A stretch of 64,000 nucleotides of DNA from Haladaptatus sp. ZSTT2. Its GTDB lineage: Archaea; Halobacteriota; Halobacteria; Halobacteriales; Halococcaceae. Location of the stretch: assembly GCF_037081775.1 (NCBI RefSeq), contig NZ_JBAMHQ010000001.1, forward strand, positions 1,860,001 to 1,924,000, written 5' to 3'. Both the position numbers and the translations under genes were made by a program. Below the pieces are notes generated by a model that saw nothing but the letters and a program-made list of their open reading frames with translations, did not search any database and was not told the origin of the DNA. This document shows, piece after piece, positions 34,749 to 42,211 of the stretch (position 1 is its first letter; each line of letters opens with the position of its first letter).

Positions 34749-35040
34749 CGGCGTCTCCTTCGGCGGTCATTGCCGTCGCGTCGATGGTGTCTGTGTCGAG
34801 TGGGGCTCGCCCGGAGGCTTCCGCCACCCGTTCCATGTCCGTGCCGCTCGGGAATTCGAGGCCGTACTGGGCGGCCGTTTCGAAGGAGGCGATGGCCGCG
34901 CGGATACGGATGTCGAGCAGTTCCGTGTCGCCGACCGACACCGCGATGTCGGCGTTGATGACGACGCCCTTGTCGAGCAGCAGCTCGACCATGTCCGCGA
35001 GGTCGCCTTGCTGGCGGGAGGGCCGGGCGCTATCCATCAT
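34735..35040 (-). CDS. gvpJ: Gas vesicle protein GvpJ
   Basis: 101 residues, GvpA-like core LADMVELLLDKGVVINADIAVSVGDTELLDIRIRAAIASFETA, with an acidic tail ending DADDDD. A minor structural component. A second in-frame Met one codon inside (35037) is an equal start candidate. Its start lies within the last bases of the upstream I-like gene. Confidence 0.92.
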   Translation of the reverse strand: MMDSARPSRQQGDLADMVELLLDKGVVINADIAVSVGDTELLDIRIRAAIASFETAAQYGLEFPSGTDMERVAEASGRAPLDTDTIDATAMTAEGDADDDD

Positions 35041-35773
35041 CTTCCTCCTCGAAGCGACTCCCGTAGATGCGCGGACGGTTCGGCGCGGTGGAGTACTTCG
35101 TTTCTTCGGGAACCGTCGAGCCGCGAAGCCCCGGCACCGTCCCGGAGTTCCGAGACGGCACCGTCGATACGGCAGTTGGACTCCGCGATGACGGCTGGCG
35201 CGAATCCGGCGTCGTCCGCTCTTTGTTCGTGTCGTGAAGTTCTTTCAGCCGCGCTCTCGCCTTCAATAACTCGTCGCGGAACTCGTCGACGGCCTCGCTC
35301 GCCTTCTTCTGGACCGCAAGTTGGCTGAACTGGTCTAAATCTTCGGGCTCGTCTACGGCTTCGTCGCTCACATCGGGCGTCTCCACGTCCCGCTCGTCGT
35401 CGCCTTTGAGCGCCGCGACCATTCGGCGGGCGTGTCGCCACGCACCGCGCACGTCCATCGCGTTTTTCGCCGCCTCGGCATCGACGGCCTCCGGCACGTC
35501 GTCTATGTCGAGCACGTCCGCCACGTCGCGTTCGGTAATCACGTCGTTCAGGTCGGCATCGTCGAGGGCGTCAGGTACCTCGGAGATGGTGATGGCCTGT
35601 GCCAATTGGGTCACGTTGATTTCATCGACCATCGAGGTTGCTTCGTCTCCTGCTTCTTGGAGGCGTTCTACCTCCTCGGGTGCGTGGTCTGAAGCCGTGT
35701 CTGTGACCGTCTCTGCGACGTCTTCTGCGGTCTCTTTTGCCGTGTCGAGTGTGTCACCAAGGTCAGTGTCCAT
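35030..35773 (-). CDS. Gas vesicle cluster protein, GvpI-like C-terminus with acidic N-terminal domain
   Basis: 247 residues in the position normally held by gvpH and gvpI. The N-terminal ~125 residues are acidic and helical (INVTQLAQAITISEVPDALDD, repeated D-D/I-x-D units) with no Hsp20 signature as in GvpH. The last ~60 residues are basic, Ser/Pro/Thr-rich, with TVPSRNSGTVPGLRGS and NRPRIYGSRF, which I associate with GvpI. It may be a fusion or a lineage-specific replacement of GvpH/GvpI. Overlaps with gvpG and gvpJ put it in the operon. Confidence 0.6.
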   Translation of the reverse strand: MDTDLGDTLDTAKETAEDVAETVTDTASDHAPEEVERLQEAGDEATSMVDEINVTQLAQAITISEVPDALDDADLNDVITERDVADVLDIDDVPEAVDAEAAKNAMDVRGAWRHARRMVAALKGDDERDVETPDVSDEAVDEPEDLDQFSQLAVQKKASEAVDEFRDELLKARARLKELHDTNKERTTPDSRQPSSRSPTAVSTVPSRNSGTVPGLRGSTVPEETKYSTAPNRPRIYGSRFEEEDDG

Positions 35774-36024
35774 TATTGTTTCACCTCCACGCGCCCGCCG
35801 AGGCGTTCGTGGGCGCGTTTTGCCCGCTCCAGTTCGGCTTCGAGTTCTGCTTTTCTCGCTTCGTACGCCGCATGCGAGAGGTCGCCGAGTTCGTAGAGCA
35901 ACCGCGCTTCTTTGAGCTGGTCGCGGATGGCGTCGGTGTCGTACAGCTCGGTGAGCGCGACGGTGTGGATGGCGTTGAGGATGGAGACCAGCGGACGAAC
36001 CAGGAGGTCATCGACCAGTAACAT
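35773..36024 (-). CDS. gvpG: Gas vesicle protein GvpG
   Basis: 83 residues with the GvpG start VDDLLVRPLVSILNAIHTVAL, then a helical, charged region (LYDTDAIRDQLKEARLLYELG) and a basic Lys/Arg-rich end. An assembly accessory protein. It overlaps gvpF by 17 bases; the next gene starts on its stop codon. Confidence 0.88.
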   Translation of the reverse strand: MLLVDDLLVRPLVSILNAIHTVALTELYDTDAIRDQLKEARLLYELGDLSHAAYEARKAELEAELERAKRAHERLGGRVEVKQ

Positions 36025-36652
36025 TGCTCCGTTCCCCGCTGATTTCGATGTCTACGAAGTTGTACGGTGCCCACGGCCCCGTGTACTGCACCCGCAGGTC
36101 GGGGTACTCGGCTTCGAGTTCCTCAACCACGGCGTCGAAGGCGTCGCGGTTCTCGCGGGCGACGAGATATGACTTGTTCAACACGAGGAGGTCGCTGAAG
36201 TGGTCGCCGTCTGCGGCCTGTTCTGCCACGGGGGCAAGCCGCGGGGTCACGTCATCGTGGACGGCCTCGGTGTCCACGTCTGCGTCCTGTTTTGCCACGA
36301 GTTTCACTCCGAGTTCCACCTTCCCCTCGGTGTCACGCAGCGCCTTGGTGAAGGCTCTGCGCCCGCCACGTAGGATGTTCTTCACCCCGCGTGCGGAGTC
36401 GAACACCATTCCAAACCGCATCGGAACGACCGTCGTGCCGCCGTCTAGCTGCATTACGGCCTGCAACACGTCGTCGTGTGCCCGAGCGTTCTCGTCGGTT
36501 TCTTCCGGCTCTTCGGTGTCGATGTCGGAGACGATCGCTGAGAACGGTGGATAGTCGACCGTGTAGATATCGGTCGCCCCCTCTACCCCGGCAACGGCAA
36601 CGTCTACCGTCGTCTTTCCGACGACGCCGTAGACGTAGTAATTGCTCGTCAT
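36008..36652 (-). CDS. gvpF: Gas vesicle protein GvpF (GvpL/F family)
   Basis: 214 residues from the Met at 36652 (NYYVYGVVG is the usual GvpF N-terminus; an in-frame Met at 36712 adds 20 unrelated residues). PFSAIVSDIDTEE and the C-terminal VQYTGPWAPYNFVDI complete the two-domain family structure. GvpF contacts GvpA during assembly and is required. It is the first gene of the leftward operon; gvpA lies divergently 150 bases away. Confidence 0.9.
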   Translation of the reverse strand: MTSNYYVYGVVGKTTVDVAVAGVEGATDIYTVDYPPFSAIVSDIDTEEPEETDENARAHDDVLQAVMQLDGGTTVVPMRFGMVFDSARGVKNILRGGRRAFTKALRDTEGKVELGVKLVAKQDADVDTEAVHDDVTPRLAPVAEQAADGDHFSDLLVLNKSYLVARENRDAFDAVVEELEAEYPDLRVQYTGPWAPYNFVDIEISGERSNVTGR

Positions 36653-36745
36653 CGTCTCTGTGCCCGCCGCTGGTCGGTATGACGGTTCATTGTTCTCATA
36701 GCCATTTGCCACACCGCCTTCTAATTGTGACGGCCAAACAGTCTG

Positions 36746-36755
36746 GAAATTTTAC
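36746..36755 (+). promoter_or_regulatory. Candidate gvpA promoter (TATA-like)
   Basis: GAAATTTTAC is the most A/T-rich element of the gvpF-gvpA intergenic region. It sits about 50 bases before the gvpA ATG, which would give a 20-30 base leader as known for halobacterial gvpA. No gvpD or gvpE regulator is in the window, so control must come from elsewhere. Confidence 0.4.
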
Positions 36756-36803
36756 CCGTCGGCCTCAACGAATAAAGGGGTCCACGAGAGACGGACACAG
36801 GCA

Positions 36804-37058
36804 ATGGCAGGTTCCCAACCAGACACCTCCAGTCTCGCAGACGTACTCGACCGCATCCTCGACAAGGGCGTCGTCATCGACGTGTTCGCCCGCCTCTCGG
36901 TCGTCGGGATCGAACTGCTCACCGTCGAAGCACGCGTCGTCGCCGCCTCCGTGGACACGTTCCTCAAGTACGCAGCCGAGATGAGCAGGCTAGAGCAAGT
37001 AACCCAATCCGGTGACCTGGAGGACATCCAGGAGTTCGAACTCACGGCAACGAACTAA
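36804..37058 (+). CDS. gvpA: Major gas vesicle structural protein GvpA
   Basis: 84 residues closely following the highly conserved GvpA pattern: [20 protein letters not shown], then [20 protein letters not shown] and [10 protein letters not shown]. GvpA forms the ribs of the gas vesicle wall. The usual halobacterial protein is ~76 residues; the extra residues are in the C-terminal tail ([11 protein letters not shown]). It is followed directly by gvpO. Confidence 0.95.
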   Translation: MAGSQPDTSSLADVLDRILDKGVVIDVFARLSVVGIELLTVEARVVAASVDTFLKYAAEMSRLEQVTQSGDLEDIQEFELTATN

Positions 37059-37472
37059 ATGAGCACCGACGTAGACCAATGTCGCGCGCTCACCGAAGAC
37101 GGCGCGCGTTGTGACCGGGAGGCGACCGACGGGTCGTTTTGCTACCAGCACGACGAAGACGACCCGACCATCGACGAGGACGCAGCAGACGACCCGTCGC
37201 TCGATGGCGACCTGTCCATCCTCGACGTTCGCACGCGCGTCGCGGAGACGGCAACCGACCTCATCGGTCACGACTTAGACGGCGTCTCTGAGGTCATGGC
37301 CACTGGCGACGACGGGTGGCGAGCGGTCGTCGAAGTCGTCGAACGCCACTCGGTTCCGGACACCCAGGACATCCTCGGCCAGTACGAGGTGCTCCTCAGC
37401 GAGCGCGGCGAGATAGAAGGCTACAGCCGTCTCGGGCGGTTCCGGCGGTCTGATACTGCCGTCCAGAGCTGA
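37059..37472 (+). CDS. gvpO: Gas vesicle protein GvpO with N-terminal Cys/His motif
   Basis: 137 residues. The C-terminal ~85 match GvpO: EVMATGDDGWRAVVEVVERHSVPDTQDILGQYEV and GYSRLGRFRR. The N-terminal 30 residues hold a compact zinc-site-like set, Cys-x5-G-x2-Cys...Cys-x2-His (CRALTEDGARC, FCYQHDE), not part of the GvpO core as I remember it. GvpO is needed for vesicle formation and stabilises gvp mRNA in halobacteria. It begins right after the gvpA stop; no gvpN or gvpC lies between. Confidence 0.88.
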   Translation: MSTDVDQCRALTEDGARCDREATDGSFCYQHDEDDPTIDEDAADDPSLDGDLSILDVRTRVAETATDLIGHDLDGVSEVMATGDDGWRAVVEVVERHSVPDTQDILGQYEVLLSERGEIEGYSRLGRFRRSDTAVQS

Positions 37473-37493
37473 AACGCCCTCGCCGGATTTCGC

Positions 37494-38747
37494 TCACACC
37501 GGCGTTCTGAGCGCCCAGCTGTCAGTTTCCGGGTCGAGGCGGTTCGGTTCTTTCCCCCGTTCTGCGAGCAGGCCAACGTGATAGAGCATCGCCTTCAACT
37601 GGAACACGGTTGGCGAGTGATACACGTTGCCGTCCATGAGTGCCTCCCTCACTAACTCACCGTCCTCGCTGAGCACGGCAGACCGAACCGAAGCCGTTCC
37701 CCGAATGAACAACTCAACCGTGAACGTTGGGTGTTGTTCGTAGAGCGTCGTCACGAGGTCGATGAGCGTTGGCTCGGGCGTGTTCCATTCGTGGAGCTGC
37801 TGGAGTTCCGTCACAAGCAGTTGGGTCGCCGGGTAGGCAAACACGACGCGCCGGGCGAGTTGCCCCCAGCGCGGGGCGTCGGTGTAAAAGCGCGACTGGG
37901 TTCCTTTCCAGTGTTCGAACCGTTCGAGGGCCGCTTCCACGCTGCCACAGGTCTCCTGTGCAAATCGCACCACTTCGTGACCGAGTGGTGTCAGGGTCTC
38001 TCGACCGAGGTCGTCGTCTACAAGGCCAAGAAATAGGGCTCCCCGTCGGGCACTGTTCGTCTCACGGACGACGTACCGCGAGAGCGTTTGCTCGACCTCG
38101 TGTTGGTTCTCCCCGAGCGCAAAAGCAAGCGCATAGCCGAGGTAGTTTTTCGGGTGATTCAACCCGAAGGACTTGTCGGCGACGCCCTGTGCGCTTGCCT
38201 GAAATCGGATTGCGTCCGTCGCTTCAGAGCCACGGTGACCAACGAGCCGTGGGACGACAGTCGGTTCGACTGCGCCGTCCGGGGAGACGCTCAAAATCCC
38301 CACGTTCAACTCGCGTGCGAGCGTCGCATCGGTTTGCGTGATGGCGTCTGCCGGTGCGGCCAGATACGCCGCGTTCGCCTCCCCGAGGCGGTTGTACGCC
38401 TGCACGATGCCGCGCTCTGTGTCCACTAGTCCGTTGCTTGTGTGGCCTTTTGCCTCGATGGCGACGAGCGGCGGGTCGTCACCGAAGCGCTCGACAGCGA
38501 GCAGTTCGGGTTCGAGCGTTCTGACGCCGACTAAGTCCGGATAGCCACTACCAATCTTGACGTGGTTGAACGGCGCGAGTTCTTCGACGATGTCTGCTCG
38601 AATGCGCTCGTCTGCGAGCCACGTTCCCGTCGAAAACTGTGTGTCAGTGACAGCATACACTTGCGAATCTTCAGACTTTGGAAACAGCCGTCGCTTCGTG
38701 TGTGCGAGCACGTAGGGTTCAGAGAGCGACCCCGAAGCGCTAGCCAT
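37494..38747 (-). CDS. PD-(D/E)XK nuclease-like hypothetical protein
   Basis: 417 residues, not assigned to a named family. Near the N-terminus, Tyr69-Pro-Asp71 (GSGYPDLVGV) followed by Glu98-Ala-Lys100 (LVAIEAKG) fits the PD-(D/E)XK restriction-endonuclease-like core, with a helical remainder (EEVEQTLSRYVV-type). The C-terminal half is helical and without motifs. It may be a nuclease in a defence or repair role, or a catalytically dead relative. It lies convergent with gvpO (21 bases) and has no obvious partner methylase. Confidence 0.55.
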   Translation of the reverse strand: MASASGSLSEPYVLAHTKRRLFPKSEDSQVYAVTDTQFSTGTWLADERIRADIVEELAPFNHVKIGSGYPDLVGVRTLEPELLAVERFGDDPPLVAIEAKGHTSNGLVDTERGIVQAYNRLGEANAAYLAAPADAITQTDATLARELNVGILSVSPDGAVEPTVVPRLVGHRGSEATDAIRFQASAQGVADKSFGLNHPKNYLGYALAFALGENQHEVEQTLSRYVVRETNSARRGALFLGLVDDDLGRETLTPLGHEVVRFAQETCGSVEAALERFEHWKGTQSRFYTDAPRWGQLARRVVFAYPATQLLVTELQQLHEWNTPEPTLIDLVTTLYEQHPTFTVELFIRGTASVRSAVLSEDGELVREALMDGNVYHSPTVFQLKAMLYHVGLLAERGKEPNRLDPETDSWALRTPV

Positions 38748-38824
38748 ACCCTCGTTTCACCGACCACTGATAAGAACCTTGAGCTGGCAGAACGTTCAAC
38801 CCGATACCACCCCAACCCCCGCCA

Positions 38825-39142
38825 ATGCCCGAGGTTCGAGGCGTCGGCGTCGACTCAGAGACGCGCTGTGCCCACTACGACACAGCCCGCGACGTGGTCG
38901 CGCTCAAATTCGCCTGCTGTGAGACCTACTACCCGTGTTTCCAGTGTCACGAAGCCGTCGCTGACCACGACGCCGTCGTCTGGCCGCGCGCCCGATTCGA
39001 CGAGCCTGCGGTGCTGTGTGGCGTCTGTGACACAGAACTCTCGGTCACGGCGTATCTCGGCGCCGACGACGCGTGTCCGGCGTGCGGGGCGGCGTTTAAT
39101 CCGGGGTGTCGGGAACACTACAACCGCTACTTCGAGCGGTGA
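38825..39142 (+). CDS. CHY zinc-finger protein
   Basis: 105 residues. The pattern RCAHYDTARDVVALKFACCETYYPCFQCH is the CHY zinc finger (Cys-His-Tyr opening, then clustered Cys/His), followed by CGVCDTEL and CPACGAAF with GCREHY. In eukaryotes CHY fingers occur in ubiquitin ligases; prokaryotic single-domain members have unknown function. It has a separate transcript, divergent from the PD-(D/E)XK gene. Confidence 0.82.
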   Translation: MPEVRGVGVDSETRCAHYDTARDVVALKFACCETYYPCFQCHEAVADHDAVVWPRARFDEPAVLCGVCDTELSVTAYLGADDACPACGAAFNPGCREHYNRYFER

Positions 39143-39346
39143 GCGAGCCCACTCTGGATAGGTGGCAGATGTGATAGTAATGTGTCTACTTACGGTGCTG
39201 GTGGGTACGATTTCCCGAATCCGTGTCGATAATCACAAATCATTCGGTGGTAGTAATGGGTCGTTTCCAGACCATCCGTAGTAATAATCTGTAGAAAAAC
39301 ACACGCAATTAATACATTCAATACTGTCAAACATTCTTACGATAAG

Positions 39347-39360
39347 TATATACTAATAAA
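39347..39360 (+). promoter_or_regulatory. TATA-rich promoter of the DUF7289 gene
   Basis: TATATACTAATAAA lies in a 274-base A/T-rich spacer (39143-39416) that holds no other gene. A start about 25 bases downstream would leave a leader of about 35 bases before the ATG at 39417. Confidence 0.5.
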
Positions 39361-39416
39361 CGTACACTTTTCACCTAAGATAGCCTGTGGGGACGGGCTA
39401 ACTGGGGGGTTAGACA

Positions 39417-41180
39417 ATGGGACACTGGGGGGACAGTGGACAGCCGAGAGGCTCACCACACAACAACTGGGGGACAGCCACGCGAGCACAGGCCGAGACG
39501 ATTGGGGTCGTCCTGTTGCTCTTTTTCGTCATGACGACTGTCGCACTCACCGCGTCGGTGGGTTCGGCCGGCCTCGAAATGGCATCGAACACCGCAGAGA
39601 CGAGCAAAGCAGAGGTCACACTCATGCAACTCGACAACCGCATGGAACAGGTTGCACTTGGCGACACGAAACTCCAGACGATGGCGCTCGGACTCGACGG
39701 CAAAGAGGGAACGATGCACGTCCGCGAGGGTGCCGGGTCAATCCGCGTCGAGGTTTTCCCGTACGAATCGAACGAGGTCGAGACGGTGCTCGTAAACGAG
39801 CCGCTTGGCGACGTCGTGTATCGCAATGGTAACGTCACGCTCGCCGCACAAGGCGGTGGGCTCTGGCGCGTCGATGGGGACGGGCAAGCGCGGATGATCT
39901 CTGCACCACGATTCCACTACAAAGACGACACGTTGACGCTTCCTATCATCGTCACCAGCGGACAGACGACCCTCGACACTGAAGCCGTCATCACCGAGCA
40001 GTCGGTGCACTCTCAATCGGTGTATCACTCACAAGATGAGGGTGCTATCCTGAAACCCGGCTCTCGTGTCCGAGTGACCATCCAGAGCGACTACTACGTC
40101 GCGTGGGGCGCGTATTTCGAACGCGAGTTCAACGGAACGGTCACGTACGACTCGGCGGCCGAGACTGCCTCGATCGAGTTCGCTGCGCCACTCCAGAACC
40201 CGGGGGTGCTAGGTGGATTGTTTTCGACCTCACCGGACGACGTCATTATTAAGGCCAGCTCTGGGACGGACTTCACCGACAGCTACGATTCGCGGGTTGG
40301 CCCCTACGATGCCGCGACGGCTGGGTCGAATGGGCACGTCATCGGGGCAGGAGACGTAGAAATCACCACAGGACAGGTCAACATCAACGGAGACCTCATC
40401 GCAGGGGGTTCGCTAAACGCCAACTCGAACAGCATGTACATCTCTGGGAACGTGACCTACAGCTCGCTGGTCACGCAAAAAGGGACGATTGCTGGCTGGA
40501 TGAAACAACAGCCAGTCTACTTCGAGGACGTTGCTGCGATCGACCGTGTTATCGATGCAAAAGTGCGTGCCATCGCGCCGACCAACGATAATGCAAATGT
40601 CTCAGCACTCTCGGGTACCAACGTAGACGCCAGTGGCGGCCCCGTCACTCTCTCGGCTGGCGACTACATCGTCGATGACCTCACCTTAGACGGCTCCGAC
40701 GAGGTGCTCGTCCTCGACCTGAGCCAGGGTGACGTCAACCTCGTCGTGAACAACAGCTTGACGGTCAGCAACGGCGCGGAACTCCGTGTTATCAACTCTG
40801 AAAACGGGACGGCTCGCGTCTGGTTCAACGGGACTGCACTTACTTTCAACTACGCGACCGTTACCGTAGCGGGTGACAGGGCGAACTCGCTGTGGATTTA
40901 CGCCCCTGCTGACGCCGATATGCTTCTCTACGACGGCCAGTTCACGGGCGTCATCTACGCGCCAAACGGCGGTAACGCCGGTGTTGGCTCCGTGACGATA
41001 GAACACTTCGCGGACATCAAGGGCGCAATCGTCGCCGGTCAGACGGAGTTTCTCACCGGATCGTCTATCCACTTCGATGAAGCGTTGCTCCCGACCGACC
41101 CGATTCCACCGACGGGCCACTCACCAATCCGGTACATCCACCTCTCGGTGAACGAAATCGAACTCACCGAATCCGACTGA
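39417..41180 (+). CDS. DUF7289-type surface protein with archaeal pilin-like N-terminus
   Basis: 587 residues. RAQAETIGVVLLLFFVMTTVALTAS around residues 23-47 is the class III (type IV pilin) signal plus hydrophobic helix recognised by archaeal prepilin peptidase, preceded by a polar, non-homologous 20-residue tail. A long extracellular beta-rich body follows. From about residue 300 to 345 it turns into a bactofilin/right-handed beta-helix-like ladder (GDVEITTGQVNINGDLIAGG). The product is probably an exported, pilus- or envelope-associated protein. Function is unknown. Confidence 0.72.
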   Translation: MGHWGDSGQPRGSPHNNWGTATRAQAETIGVVLLLFFVMTTVALTASVGSAGLEMASNTAETSKAEVTLMQLDNRMEQVALGDTKLQTMALGLDGKEGTMHVREGAGSIRVEVFPYESNEVETVLVNEPLGDVVYRNGNVTLAAQGGGLWRVDGDGQARMISAPRFHYKDDTLTLPIIVTSGQTTLDTEAVITEQSVHSQSVYHSQDEGAILKPGSRVRVTIQSDYYVAWGAYFEREFNGTVTYDSAAETASIEFAAPLQNPGVLGGLFSTSPDDVIIKASSGTDFTDSYDSRVGPYDAATAGSNGHVIGAGDVEITTGQVNINGDLIAGGSLNANSNSMYISGNVTYSSLVTQKGTIAGWMKQQPVYFEDVAAIDRVIDAKVRAIAPTNDNANVSALSGTNVDASGGPVTLSAGDYIVDDLTLDGSDEVLVLDLSQGDVNLVVNNSLTVSNGAELRVINSENGTARVWFNGTALTFNYATVTVAGDRANSLWIYAPADADMLLYDGQFTGVIYAPNGGNAGVGSVTIEHFADIKGAIVAGQTEFLTGSSIHFDEALLPTDPIPPTGHSPIRYIHLSVNEIELTESD

Positions 41181-41242
41181 CTGTCGCGAGATGCGCTTCC
41201 CCGAAGGCTAGCTACTTAGTCACACACCCACCACTTCGAGGT

Positions 41243-42211
41243 ATGCACCTTGGGAGTATGCTGCCAACCCACTGTACCGGCGAGTATCGCGTCCCGGCGG
41301 AGACGATTCGCTGGTGGGCGCGCGAAGCGACCGACGCGGGCTTTCACGGGCTCTGGGTACTCGACCACGTCGTCAAACCAGATACCTACCACACGAGCCT
41401 GCTCGACCCACTGATTGCGCTGTCACACGCCGCCGCAGTCGCGCCATCTGCGAATCTAGGCACGTCCATTCTCATCGCGCCGCTTCGGCACACCGCGAAC
41501 ATCGCCTCACAAGCCCTCTCGATTCAGCACCTCACGGAGGGGCAGGTCACGCTCGGGCTTGGAGCCGGATACGTGCCAAAGGAGTTCGAAGTGACGGGGG
41601 TTCCGCGCACCGAACGCGGCCCGCGTGTGAGCGAAGCCGTGTCCGTGTTGAACCGGCTGTTCGAGGGCGAAGCCTCCTTCTCCGGGCGCTTTCACGAGTT
41701 CGAGAATGTGCGCATCGACCCCGTGCTCGACACCCCACCAAAGCTCCTCGCTGGTGGCTCGTCGATTGTTGACGAAGACGGTAACCGTCGCATTCCACGC
41801 CCCATTCTCGACCGGATTCTCGACTGTGGGGGCTGGCTTGCCCGGCCAACGCAGCCTGAGAAACTCGAAGCCGAGTGGGAGATCATTTCCGAGTACGCCC
41901 GCGAACAGGGTGTCGACCCCGACTCCCTGCGCCGGGTGATGCTCCAGTACATCCACGTCGTGGACACCGACGACCGCGAAGAAGCCCACCGCGAACAGAA
42001 ACCCGCGTTCGAGGACTATCTCGCGGGCGACCGGGATTTCGACTACGCAAAACGCTACTGCCTGACCGGCACGCCTGCGGACATCCACGCCGACCTCGAT
42101 GCGGTCGAAGCCATGGGCTTTGACGAAGTCATTCTCGGGCAGGTCGTCCACACGCCAGCCGACCTCGAACAGCAGTTCGACTTACTGGTCGAGACCTTCC
42201 TCGACGCCTGA
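41243..42211 (+). CDS. F420-dependent LLM-class (luciferase-like) oxidoreductase
   Basis: 322 residues with the LLM TIM-barrel pattern: HLGSMLPTHCTGEY, EATDAGFHGLWVLDHV, then LGTSILIAPLRHTANIASQALSIQHLTEGQVTLGLGAG, and the binding loop LLAGGSS. These enzymes use F420 or FMN; F420 is favoured because the organism encodes CofE. The substrate is unknown. The 3' end overlaps the convergent membrane-regulator gene by 30 bases. Confidence 0.85.
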   Translation: MHLGSMLPTHCTGEYRVPAETIRWWAREATDAGFHGLWVLDHVVKPDTYHTSLLDPLIALSHAAAVAPSANLGTSILIAPLRHTANIASQALSIQHLTEGQVTLGLGAGYVPKEFEVTGVPRTERGPRVSEAVSVLNRLFEGEASFSGRFHEFENVRIDPVLDTPPKLLAGGSSIVDEDGNRRIPRPILDRILDCGGWLARPTQPEKLEAEWEIISEYAREQGVDPDSLRRVMLQYIHVVDTDDREEAHREQKPAFEDYLAGDRDFDYAKRYCLTGTPADIHADLDAVEAMGFDEVILGQVVHTPADLEQQFDLLVETFLDA

